Source of the DNA: Candidatus Planktophila sp.
GTDB taxonomy: Bacteria > Actinomycetota > Actinomycetes > Nanopelagicales > Nanopelagicaceae
NCBI GenBank assembly: GCA_003569185.1
Contig: BGOJ01000001.1
Location: 1 to 64,000 of the forward strand
Length of the DNA: 64,000 nucleotides
Direction: 5' to 3'
Part shown: one piece after another, positions 30,833-38,834 of the stretch
Layout of the letters: each line of letters starts with the position of its first letter
How positions within the stretch are numbered: the first letter of the stretch is position 1
Notes under the pieces: model-generated
What the model was told of the DNA's origin: nothing
Database searches by the model: none
The model's input: the letters and a program-made list of their open reading frames with translations, nothing else
Translations under genes and position numbers: made by a program

Positions 30833-32365
30833 ATGAGTAAGCATGATGTTGTAATTATTGGCGGCGGGCACAATGGATTAGTTGCCGCCTGCTACTTGGC
30901 AAGGAACGGCAAAAAAGTATTAGTACTTGAAGCAAATAGTGAAATAGGTGGCGCATCAACATCTGAGTATGTTTTTGCAGGGTTAGAGGCAAAACTATCT
31001 AGATACTCATACCTTGTTTCATTACTACCAGATCAAATTATTAAAGAGCTTGGATTAAATTTTGAGTGTATTTCTCGAAAAATTTCCTCCTATACTCCTT
31101 ATGAAAAAAACGGTAATGATGCTGGTCTACTGGTTAAAAGAGTTTGGGATGAAAGTAATGATCAATCCTTTAACCAATTAACTGGTTCAGATAGTGAAGC
31201 GCAAGCGTGGCAGCGCTTTTATGGTCAGGTAAGTAAATTTGCTCAGGTAATTGCGCCCACACTTCTTCAACCACTGCCAACCAAGAGTGAGATAAAAGCA
31301 AAGTTAAATGATGAATTAGTTTGGAAGATATTAATTGAACAATCTTTAGGCCAAAGTTTAGATCAATACTTCAAAGATGATTTAGTTAAAGGCGTGGTAT
31401 TAACTGATGGATTAATTGGAACTTTTGCATCCGCCTATGAGATGCAGAGCAACATTTGTTTTCTCTACCACCTAATCGGAAACGGTACTGGTGAGTGGAA
31501 GGTGCCAAAAGGTGGAATGGGCGCTCTTATTTCAGAGCTTGCCCAAAAAGCGCACTCACTTGGTGTTGAAATTAAAGTTAACTCAAAAGTTAAATCTATT
31601 GATGCCCAAAGCACGCAGGTTGTTGCTGAGTTAGAAAATGGTGAAAAGTTTGCAGCTAGTTATTTGCTTTCAAATGCTGCCCCGCAAGTTCTAGCTCAAT
31701 TATTGGGTAAAGAGCAGCCTAAATCTTTAGAAGGCTCTCAAGTTAAAATAAATATGTTGCTCAAAAAAATGCCTAAATTTAATTCCGGTATTGATGCCAA
31801 AGATGCCTTTGTTGGCACACTTCATATAAATGAAAGTTTTGCTCAACTAGAAAAGGCTTATAAGCAGGCAAACTCAGGTATTTTTCCGGATGAGCTGCCA
31901 TTGGAAATGTATTGTCACTCCCTATCTGATAATTCAATACTTTCAGATGAGTTAAATCAAAAAGGGTTTCATACCTTAACAATTTTCGCTCTCCACACCC
32001 CAGCCAAATTATTTGATAAAGAGCCGGCAAAAACTAAGGAGTTAGCAAAACAAAGAGCTTTATCTGCTTTAAACCAATATCTAGTAGAGCCAATTGAAAG
32101 TTGCCTAGCAAATGATGTGAATGGTGATCTTTGTATTGAGGTTAAATCCCCGATCGATCTAGAGCATGAAATCTTCTTGCCACGTGGAAATATCTTCCAC
32201 ACAGATCTCTCTCTTCCATTTAAAGAGGATGGATCAGAAATTAAATGGGGAGTTGAGACAAATCATCCAAGAGTTTTCCTATGTGGAGCTGGTGCAATCA
32301 GAGGCGGTGGCGTAAGCGGCATTGCAGGACACAACGCCGCTATGGCAGTTTTAGAATTAAACTAA
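30833..32365 (+). CDS. FAD-dependent oxidoreductase, phytoene desaturase/PYROXD2-like
   Basis: A 510-aa FAD enzyme. The N-terminal motif is VVIIGGGHNGLVAACYLARNG with LVLEANSEIGGAS, and the C-terminal FAD segment is VFLCGAGAIRGGGVSGIAG. The overall layout resembles PYROXD2-like members of the carotenoid-desaturase superfamily, not true CrtI, which usually lies in a carotenoid cluster. The reaction is unknown. It follows phrB with one base between, so light-related co-expression is possible. It overlaps convergent hss by 9 bases. Confidence 0.87.
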   Translation: MSKHDVVIIGGGHNGLVAACYLARNGKKVLVLEANSEIGGASTSEYVFAGLEAKLSRYSYLVSLLPDQIIKELGLNFECISRKISSYTPYEKNGNDAGLLVKRVWDESNDQSFNQLTGSDSEAQAWQRFYGQVSKFAQVIAPTLLQPLPTKSEIKAKLNDELVWKILIEQSLGQSLDQYFKDDLVKGVVLTDGLIGTFASAYEMQSNICFLYHLIGNGTGEWKVPKGGMGALISELAQKAHSLGVEIKVNSKVKSIDAQSTQVVAELENGEKFAASYLLSNAAPQVLAQLLGKEQPKSLEGSQVKINMLLKKMPKFNSGIDAKDAFVGTLHINESFAQLEKAYKQANSGIFPDELPLEMYCHSLSDNSILSDELNQKGFHTLTIFALHTPAKLFDKEPAKTKELAKQRALSALNQYLVEPIESCLANDVNGDLCIEVKSPIDLEHEIFLPRGNIFHTDLSLPFKEDGSEIKWGVETNHPRVFLCGAGAIRGGGVSGIAGHNAAMAVLELN

Positions 32366-33790
32366 AAAGTTAGAGAACTGCCAAGGATCACTTTCGTCAT
32401 ACTTGCGATTATTCCAACCCTTAAACAAATCATTACGGAGCATTAGCGGATCCCAATCAGCCGCTGCTGAGTGGTAACCACCCCAGTATTTTTCAGCAAA
32501 GCCTAAAACTTCTCGCCAGGGTAGATCATCTGGAACTAGGTATCCAGAGTTTGGATTTGCCATCGCCCATGCAACTGCTGCATAAACTGCGCTAGCAACT
32601 TGAACAGTTGTGGCAGATTGTTTTGGAACTAATTTTCTCGAGTCGTGGATATTAAGAAGTGAACCAGTCCACCAAGATTTATATGGATGGCCCATTAGTA
32701 ACACACCTAATCGATCATCACCATCAATGATCTCTTCATTCATAATTCTTTGATTTGGTGTTAACTCCCATTGGCGCATTTGCAGTTCATGCATAGAGGC
32801 AACCGCAGCATCAGTTGGGCAGTATGCATAGTGAACCGTTGGGCGGTAAACCGCTTTACTTCCATCCCAAACTGTTAAGTGATCACTGATTGTGAATGCC
32901 TCGCCATGGCGAATAACCATGCCTGTTGTTTCCATATTTGGCACCCATGATCTAACCCAGGTTGTAGCACCTGGTTGGGCAATACAAATCTGGTTTTTTG
33001 GACCTTCAGGATGTTGGTAAGCATTAACTGGCAATGTTTTTTCATGAGTTCCCCAACCCATTTCAGCTGGAGCAATTCCCTCTTCATAAAAACCTTCAAC
33101 TGACCAGGTATTGACAAACTCATTAACCTGCTTTGGTTTATCAGAGATTTGGGTATCGCGTTCGGCAATATGAATTACCTTAACGCCTAGCTTTTGCGCA
33201 AGAGTTGGAAAATTCTCAGATGCTAATGCCTCTGCAACTCCACCACCTGCTTTGCCATCTTTAACTGCAGCGGTTGCAATATCAAATAAAGCTTTCTTAG
33301 TTAAATGTGAAACTAAACCAGGGTTTGCACCATGTTCAACAATTGCAGTTGGTCCTTTGCCACCCCAAGTGTCAGTTAGCTTTCTCAACTTCATATGGCG
33401 CCAATAAAGTGTGCGCTCAGTTGGATTACGGGTGGCACCAGCCGCGTACGGCTCCCACTCTTCAATTGAAGTGTTTAGGTAAATAACACCATGATCATGC
33501 GCCCAGCCAATAATTTCATTGGCATCAATATTCCAGGCTAGGTCCAATAGAAAATCACCAGCTGATAAGTATTTTGATAAGAATTGATCCATATTTTCGC
33601 GGGTCAACTGATCTTGAACATAAACTGCGCCCGCAGCGATTGCTTCAGACACTCGGCTTCGATTATCACGCATATCTGCAATCGTGATCTGTTTTGCATC
33701 TACTAGATGCTCAATTAAAAGTGGAAGAACACATTGTGAAACTGAACCTGCACCTAAAACCAGAACTCGATTTGAAAAGCGTGCTGCCAA
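32357..33790 (-). CDS. hss: homospermidine synthase
   Basis: NAD-dependent enzyme forming sym-homospermidine from putrescine or spermidine donors. The 477-aa protein follows the bacterial Hss pattern throughout: a Rossmann motif VLGAGSVSQCVLPLL, EHGANPGLVSHLTKKAL, HIAERDTQ, FVNTWSVEGFYEEG, GWGTHEKTLP, HYAYCPTDAAVASMHE and the C-terminal DPWQFSNFLV. TTG at 33790 is preceded by TTGGAGG. It is not a lysine-pathway saccharopine dehydrogenase although it shares that fold; a gene of that family lies 3.6 kb away. No putrescine-forming enzyme is certain in this window. Confidence 0.9.
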   Translation of the reverse strand: MAARFSNRVLVLGAGSVSQCVLPLLIEHLVDAKQITIADMRDNRSRVSEAIAAGAVYVQDQLTRENMDQFLSKYLSAGDFLLDLAWNIDANEIIGWAHDHGVIYLNTSIEEWEPYAAGATRNPTERTLYWRHMKLRKLTDTWGGKGPTAIVEHGANPGLVSHLTKKALFDIATAAVKDGKAGGGVAEALASENFPTLAQKLGVKVIHIAERDTQISDKPKQVNEFVNTWSVEGFYEEGIAPAEMGWGTHEKTLPVNAYQHPEGPKNQICIAQPGATTWVRSWVPNMETTGMVIRHGEAFTISDHLTVWDGSKAVYRPTVHYAYCPTDAAVASMHELQMRQWELTPNQRIMNEEIIDGDDRLGVLLMGHPYKSWWTGSLLNIHDSRKLVPKQSATTVQVASAVYAAVAWAMANPNSGYLVPDDLPWREVLGFAEKYWGGYHSAAADWDPLMLRNDLFKGWNNRKYDESDPWQFSNFLV

Positions 33791-33834
33791 TTAGGACCTC
33801 CAAGAATCTTGCTAAAGGATTTAGCCAGTGAAGA

Positions 33835-35238
33835 TTAACCTAAATTTTCAATATTGCTAATCCACATTTGGCTGCCAACGCCATTTCGCTTTGCGGCATA
33901 CATCGCCAAATCTGCATGCCTTAGCAAATCAGTTGAATCACCTGCTTGATCAATGGGGGCAAAGCCAACGCTGACATTTACTTTGGCAGCTCCTGCTGGC
34001 AAGGAGATTGGATAACTCAAGGTTGCGCCAAGGGCTTGTGCTAGCTCATTTGCTTGGCCCTGATCAATTTGGGCAATCACACCAAACTCATCTCCACCAA
34101 GGCGGGCTAATTGGGCACCGCTTGGAATAACTCGGGAAAATCTCATGGCCACCTGTCTTAGAAGCTCATCTCCGGCTGCATGACCTAGCTCATCATTAAT
34201 CTTTTTAAAGCCATCAAGATCTAATAAAAATATAAATCCGCTTTTAAGTTGGCTCAGGTGAAGTAGAAAATTTCGACGATTTGATAACCCAGTTAACTCA
34301 TCAGTTCTAGCCAACACTCTTTCACTCACCGCTGTATTTGCCTCTTGCAGAGCAAAACTCATTCTAATAAAGGCTAGTGCGATCGTGATAAAGCCTGGAA
34401 TTAAAATGAAGCTTGGAAAGTAACCAGGTTTAATTGCAGCAATTCCAAGCAAGGTACTACTAGCAATTAATGCAATTGTGGCGCTGACTGAAGAGATTTT
34501 TTCTGAGAATTTAGATTTCGGCGAGGAGTATGTAAGGGAGGTGGCAAGTAGTAGTAAGCCAAGTATCCAACCATCATCGGTGATTGAGCCAAATTCATAT
34601 TTATCATTAATACTTGCCCAAATAAAAAACAGATCGGAAGAGGCAAAACTTAATAAACCTGTTGTTAATAAAAGTGATTGAAAGCTAAATGGGTTTAACA
34701 GGAAATAAACAGCAACCATAGCCACCAGTACTATGTCACCAACTGGATAAAGAATTGATAGAAATACTTGCCAACTATTTCCACTAAATGTGAGCATGGC
34801 AGGCTTTAAGAAAAATGCAGTCAAGACACTGGTAAAGCCCACAGCAATAATAATGGTATCTAAAAGTTCTAATGCTGAGATTGAAGGCTTTTGGGTAAAA
34901 CTCCTAGAAACTGATAAGAAAACTAATGGATAGAAAATTGCATAACAAAAATCTGAAAAACTATTTGGTAGTTGAAGTTCAAAAAAAGAGTTCCAAGTAG
35001 AGAAAAATGAGCCCATACTCCAAATAAAGGCGGCAATTCCAAATGAGATCGCAGATACTCGATCAGTATGGGCTGGAGCACTCAGCGCGATAATGGCTGC
35101 AAATAAACCAATTAAATTAAACAAGATTAGATCAATTAAGAGATTATTCTCAGGAAATATCCACCTAGATACCAGATGCGTTAGAAGTAACACCCCTGCT
35201 ATCCACTTAAGACCCAGAAAAGTAGGAAATACCTTCAT
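33835..35238 (-). CDS. membrane-bound GGDEF diguanylate cyclase
   Basis: The N-terminal part (about 1-300) is almost entirely hydrophobic with about nine predicted transmembrane helices. The C-terminal GGDEF domain has DELTGLSNRRNFLLHL, LLDLDGFKKINDELGHAAGD and the intact catalytic RLGGDEFGVI, so it should make c-di-GMP. The RxxD inhibitory site normally five residues upstream of GGDEF is absent. The ATG at 35238 has TACTAT just upstream; a start at 35307 would overlap the divergent Rieske gene. The sensed signal is unknown, and no EAL or HD-GYP protein is nearby. Confidence 0.88.
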   Translation of the reverse strand: MKVFPTFLGLKWIAGVLLLTHLVSRWIFPENNLLIDLILFNLIGLFAAIIALSAPAHTDRVSAISFGIAAFIWSMGSFFSTWNSFFELQLPNSFSDFCYAIFYPLVFLSVSRSFTQKPSISALELLDTIIIAVGFTSVLTAFFLKPAMLTFSGNSWQVFLSILYPVGDIVLVAMVAVYFLLNPFSFQSLLLTTGLLSFASSDLFFIWASINDKYEFGSITDDGWILGLLLLATSLTYSSPKSKFSEKISSVSATIALIASSTLLGIAAIKPGYFPSFILIPGFITIALAFIRMSFALQEANTAVSERVLARTDELTGLSNRRNFLLHLSQLKSGFIFLLDLDGFKKINDELGHAAGDELLRQVAMRFSRVIPSGAQLARLGGDEFGVIAQIDQGQANELAQALGATLSYPISLPAGAAKVNVSVGFAPIDQAGDSTDLLRHADLAMYAAKRNGVGSQMWISNIENLG

Positions 35239-35291
35239 AATCAATAGTAAAATAATGGACTGACCAAATAAATAGATCTGGGGACAAATAA

Positions 35292-35714
35292 GTGATCGCA
35301 CTCTCAAGAAGACAGTTTATTTGTGGTGGAGCGGCTGTTGCGGCCCTTGCTACCACCCCTGCTATCGCAGCCTCTGGTATAAAAAATCTGCCTGGTGGGA
35401 AAACTGAGGTTTCATTAGCTGCCAATAAAGTTTTAGCTGATGTTGGTGGCGTTGTTGAATTGACCATAAAAAAATATGGAAAAATTGCATTAGTTCGAAC
35501 CTCTAAAACAAGCAATGGATTTGCAGCATACAAATTAGCTTGCCCTCACGAGGGCGTTACTGTTGTTCAATCAAATGGCGGTTGGAAATGTCCTGGCCCT
35601 CGAGGTCATGGCGCAGAGTTTGGATTAAATGGTTCTCTAAAACTAGGTCCAGCTAATTCTCCTCTAAAACCTCTAAAAATTACTGCAACAAGTAAGGCTG
35701 TAACAATCGCATAA
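35292..35714 (+). CDS. Tat-exported Rieske-type [2Fe-2S] protein
   Basis: A 140-aa protein. A twin-arginine signal is at the start (SRRQFICGG, then AAVAALATTPAIAA). The C-terminal Rieske fold has a first ligand pair CPH (C-x-H) and a second C-P-G-P-R-G-H-G, where spacing is C-x5-H and not the usual C-x2-H; removing GPR would give the canonical CPGHG. Exported via Tat after cofactor insertion, it may be a small electron carrier. GTG at 35292 is preceded by TGGGGA. Its partner is unknown. Confidence 0.83.
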   Translation: MIALSRRQFICGGAAVAALATTPAIAASGIKNLPGGKTEVSLAANKVLADVGGVVELTIKKYGKIALVRTSKTSNGFAAYKLACPHEGVTVVQSNGGWKCPGPRGHGAEFGLNGSLKLGPANSPLKPLKITATSKAVTIA

Positions 35715-35741
35715 GAGCGATCATTACAGCCTTAAAGTTTT
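35694..35741 (+). terminator. hairpin at the 3' end of the Rieske gene
   Basis: Two 17-base arms (35694-35710 and 35717-35733) pair except at a central 2-base mismatch, around a 6-base loop, followed by AAAGTTTT. The left arm includes the last codons and the stop codon. It probably terminates the Rieske transcript before the convergent gene. Confidence 0.6.
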
Positions 35742-35746
35742 AAGAA

Positions 35747-36508
35747 TTAGTACTTAGGATTGCACTTATCTTTAATTGTTGATCTAATCATTAACATCAA
35801 GCTGTAAGTATTTTTAAACTCAGCTAGTGCTGGATCAATTGAATCAACAACAGATTGGATTGCAGCCTTTCCACTTTCAAGTGCTGAAATCTTTGTTGCT
35901 AAGGCACTTGATAGATCATTGTATTTAACCTTTAGTGCAGCATTTGTGGTCTTAACTGCAGCTGAGGTTAATGCAGCAACCTGTGCATTTGCAGTGATAA
36001 GCACCGTTGCCGGTGCTGGCATCTGACCAATTTTTGAGTTGGCATTTGTTGGTTGATTTACAACCCAGAATTTAGTTGCACCAATATTTGCAGCCGTTGG
36101 CGCTTTATTGGTGCCAGTTTTAGTTGCTGAATAGTAAGTATTTGCGTAATAAACCACATCAGATTTCTTATAGGTAATCAAAGAGTTCCATGCGATCAAA
36201 TCTCTCAGTGGTGCACCTACTGGTTCAATCTGAATTGCGCGGTTTGATTCAGAGGCACGTAGAGCATCAACTGCCTCTTTGTTACCAGCAACATAATCAG
36301 TATTTAACTCAATACAGCCATCCCAAACCCAGGTTAACTTTGTACTGCTATAAAAAGGATTTTTTGCACAGACATAATCATTTTTTCCAATTTTGGTTGT
36401 GGCACCTGCTGTTGTACATGAACCACCTGAGGTAGCTGCTTGTACAGGAGATGCAACTCCAAGAATTAAAAACCCGCTAAGGGCTAAAGCCGAGATCTTC
36501 TTTTTCAC
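35747..36508 (-). CDS. secreted protein with chitin-binding-like (CBM5/12-type) module
   Basis: A 253-aa Sec-exported protein (signal about 1-24, ending SPVQA/ATSGG). A cysteine-containing region (SCTTAG, YVCAK, WDGC) is followed by a module around residues 105-150 with WNSLITYKKSDVVYYANTYY, like carbohydrate-binding CBM5/12 folds, and then a long helical, probably coiled C-terminal part. No catalytic domain is seen, so a carbohydrate- or surface-binding role is inferred. GTG at 36508 follows AAGGAG. Confidence 0.72.
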   Translation of the reverse strand: MKKKISALALSGFLILGVASPVQAATSGGSCTTAGATTKIGKNDYVCAKNPFYSSTKLTWVWDGCIELNTDYVAGNKEAVDALRASESNRAIQIEPVGAPLRDLIAWNSLITYKKSDVVYYANTYYSATKTGTNKAPTAANIGATKFWVVNQPTNANSKIGQMPAPATVLITANAQVAALTSAAVKTTNAALKVKYNDLSSALATKISALESGKAAIQSVVDSIDPALAEFKNTYSLMLMIRSTIKDKCNPKY

Positions 36509-36611
36509 TATTTACTCCTTATGTAGGTATGGCCTTATTCTACTTGAGCAGTATTAAAGGTGTAGGTATGCGGCTGATATAAGCCAGTGAATTTGATGTG
36601 AAATCTAGGTT

Positions 36612-37379
36612 TTAGCGTTGTTTACGTCGAACATTAATTCCAGCCTTACGAACTATTGGCCGGGGAGCAATTCTGGCAATAGTACTAAGCAGCATGTACT
36701 GCCAACCTGGAATACAAATAACTTTACCTGCCTTGGCATACTTCCAAGATTTTTTAACTACATCATTTACATCAGTCCACATGTAATTTGGCAAGCCACC
36801 CATCTTCATCTTGCCGCGGGCATGAAACTCGGTTTTGGTAAAGCCTGGACACAAAGCAGAAACCTTAATGTTGGTATCTCTTAGTTCTGTGTGCAAATAC
36901 TCTGTGAAAACTGTTAGGTAAGATTTTGCTGCGCTATAAGTTCCACCTGCAATAAAACTTGCCACACTTGAAACATTAACAATCACTCCCTTATTACGTT
37001 TAACCATTGCCGGAAGCACCGCGTGGGATAAACGCATCGGAGCGGTAACTAAAACATCCAGCAACTCTTGCTCGCGGTTTAAATCACTATCTAAAAAGCT
37101 GTCCTTAATTCCAAAACCAGCATTGTTTATCAAAACCTCAATAGGTTTAGCACTACTTGCCAATCGTTTCTCAACCTTTGCTAATTGAGCAGGTTTTGTT
37201 AAATCAGCCTTAATGCACTCAGTTTTAATCCCAAAACTTTTACTTAACTCTTTGGCAACTTTATTTAATCGAGGTAGATCTCTGGCAACTAAAACTAGAT
37301 CAAAACCCTCTTTGGCCAGCAGATTGGCATAGGCAGCACCAATTCCAGCGGTTGCACCAGTAACTAGAGCGGTAGCCAT
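36612..37379 (-). CDS. short-chain dehydrogenase/reductase
   Basis: A classical SDR of 255 aa: cofactor motif VTGATAGIGAAYANLLA, LINNAGFGI, catalytic Ser in VNVSSVASF and YSAAKSYL carrying the YxxxK. The Arg in LVARDLPRL suggests NADP preference. A basic C-terminus follows a short hydrophobic stretch. Its ATG overlaps the stop of the upstream saccharopine-dehydrogenase-like gene by one base (TAATG), so the two are co-translated. The substrate is unknown. Confidence 0.9.
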   Translation of the reverse strand: MATALVTGATAGIGAAYANLLAKEGFDLVLVARDLPRLNKVAKELSKSFGIKTECIKADLTKPAQLAKVEKRLASSAKPIEVLINNAGFGIKDSFLDSDLNREQELLDVLVTAPMRLSHAVLPAMVKRNKGVIVNVSSVASFIAGGTYSAAKSYLTVFTEYLHTELRDTNIKVSALCPGFTKTEFHARGKMKMGGLPNYMWTDVNDVVKKSWKYAKAGKVICIPGWQYMLLSTIARIAPRPIVRKAGINVRRKQR

Positions 37380-38605
37380 TACTTAACAATTCCTGAAGCA
37401 TCTTCATCGCGCATATGCCATGAAGTTCCATACTCTTCTAACAAATCTAAAAATGGCTTAGATTCAAACCACTCTGGACCATTAACACCTTGTGGCTTCC
37501 ATACGCCATTATGAATTAGTTCTAATGCGATAACAGGATTGATTGCGGTTTGCCAGACAACAGCTTGATCACCAAACTCTTTCATGGACCAGGCGTTATC
37601 AACTACGTTGTAGATATAAACAGCTTTTGGATTTCCTTGCTTATCTAAACCTTTAACTAATGTGCCAGCACAGGTTTTACCTCGCATACGTTCACCAAGC
37701 GTGCCAGGATCTGGCAAAGATGCGGTAAGTAGATCTCTTGGTGAAACTGCAACGCCTTGCACTTCAACAGTTTCCTTACGATCCATACCGAGCATATTTA
37801 TGGTCTTTAAAATAGTAATGAACTCAGCACCTAAGCCATATTTAAAGTTAACCTTTTTGGCATCAATTTTTTGTGGAATTAAAATAACCTCTTCGTGCTC
37901 AACATTTACGCACTCAACTGGTCCAATACCTTCTGGGAAATCAAATATCTCAAGCTCTGAAAATGGCGTAGTGGTATACCAACCGCGACCATCCTCCCAA
38001 ACAATCGGTGGATTTAAACACTCTTCAATAGTGGTCCAGATTGAAAATGAGGGAGCGAAATCAAAGCCTTCAACTCTTAAGTTGGAACCATCCAAAATTG
38101 TGCAGGAATCAATCCGACTAAATAAATGCTCACTGGCATACTTTGCAAAAACATCACTCATGCCTGGCTCAACGCCCATACCGATTAAGGCAAAGATCTT
38201 TCGCTCATCCCAGTTAAAGTCACGAGCAAATTGTTCGTCTCCTAACTTCACACCAGTTTCGGTATATGGATAGTGCGGGTGTTTACGAGAAAGCGACATT
38301 GCCATATCTATGTAATTGGTATTTTCGATCTCACAAGCTAGAAAAATTGGCATAACAAATCGTGGATCTACCGCGTTAATCACAACATCGGGATCGGCCT
38401 TACGAATCAATTCGCGAACATCCTCAAGTTCAGCGGCATTAACCATGGCGGCGGAAAAACGAGGATCTTTAACGCGCGCTACAGCTTCTTCTGCACGAGA
38501 GAGTGTGCGGTCGGCAATCACCATAGATTCAATAAATGAACGTCGTGATGCGATATTAGCTATCGCCCTACCTACTCCACCGGCGCCTATAACGAGGGCC
38601 TTCAT
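37379..38605 (-). CDS. saccharopine dehydrogenase-family protein (carboxynorspermidine or saccharopine dehydrogenase-like)
   Basis: A 408-aa NAD(P)-dependent enzyme with an N-terminal Rossmann fold (MKALVIGAGGVGRAIA, DPDVVINAVDPRF) and the family C-terminal domain (IGMGVEPGMSDVFAKYA). Members make or split secondary amines: saccharopine in lysine metabolism or carboxyspermidine-type polyamine precursors. The choice cannot be made from sequence. Nearness to hss makes a polyamine role attractive. ATG at 38605 has GGAG nine bases upstream; a TTG 15 bases earlier is rejected. Confidence 0.85.
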   Translation of the reverse strand: MKALVIGAGGVGRAIANIASRRSFIESMVIADRTLSRAEEAVARVKDPRFSAAMVNAAELEDVRELIRKADPDVVINAVDPRFVMPIFLACEIENTNYIDMAMSLSRKHPHYPYTETGVKLGDEQFARDFNWDERKIFALIGMGVEPGMSDVFAKYASEHLFSRIDSCTILDGSNLRVEGFDFAPSFSIWTTIEECLNPPIVWEDGRGWYTTTPFSELEIFDFPEGIGPVECVNVEHEEVILIPQKIDAKKVNFKYGLGAEFITILKTINMLGMDRKETVEVQGVAVSPRDLLTASLPDPGTLGERMRGKTCAGTLVKGLDKQGNPKAVYIYNVVDNAWSMKEFGDQAVVWQTAINPVIALELIHNGVWKPQGVNGPEWFESKPFLDLLEEYGTSWHMRDEDASGIVK

Positions 38606-38710
38606 GATATTTAACTCCAAACGAATTATTGTTATTCTATCTCAGCGATAATTTAAAGACAAATTCACGCATGTTTTTGCAATTGTTTTCAATTATTAAT
38701 GAATTAAATT

Positions 38711-38735
38711 AAGATTTGTAATTAATACAAATTTT
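38711..38735. repeat. AT-rich inverted repeat upstream of tRNA-Arg
   Basis: AAGATTTGTA (38711-38720) and TACAAATTTT (38726-38735) pair with one mismatch around ATTAA. It lies in the 149-base very AT-rich gap between the saccharopine-dehydrogenase-like gene and tRNA-Arg, where promoters for both must lie. It is a possible operator or a chance product of composition. Confidence 0.35.
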
Positions 38736-38754
38736 AAATTAAAAATTAAATATT

Positions 38755-38827
38755 GTCCCCGTAGCTCAGTGGATAGAGCAACCGCCTCCTAAGCGGTAGG
38801 TCGCAGGTTCAACTCCCGCCGGGGACG
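38755..38827 (+). tRNA. tRNA-Arg (anticodon CCT)
   Basis: A 73-nt cloverleaf without encoded CCA. Acceptor arms GTCCCCG/CGGGGAC are perfect, the anticodon loop CTCCTAA reads AGG, and the T loop is TTCAACT. The T stem GCAGG/CCCGC has one A-C mismatch in its middle pair where CCTGC would be expected, possibly a base-call error. Confidence 0.92.
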
Positions 38828-38834
38828 CAATTAA

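Noticed and set aside
30833-32365. Carotenoid biosynthesis gene (phytoene desaturase crtI)
   Set aside because: No crtB, crtE or cyclase is adjacent and the sequence resembles PYROXD2-like proteins more than CrtI.
32357-33790. Saccharopine dehydrogenase of lysine metabolism for the 477-aa protein
   Set aside because: The fold is shared, but the motif series across the full length is that of homospermidine synthase.
37662-38273. 203-codon plus-strand open frame opposite the saccharopine-dehydrogenase-like gene
   Set aside because: It lies wholly inside a convincing gene on the other strand, has serine/proline-rich composition typical of antisense frames and has no recognisable motif.
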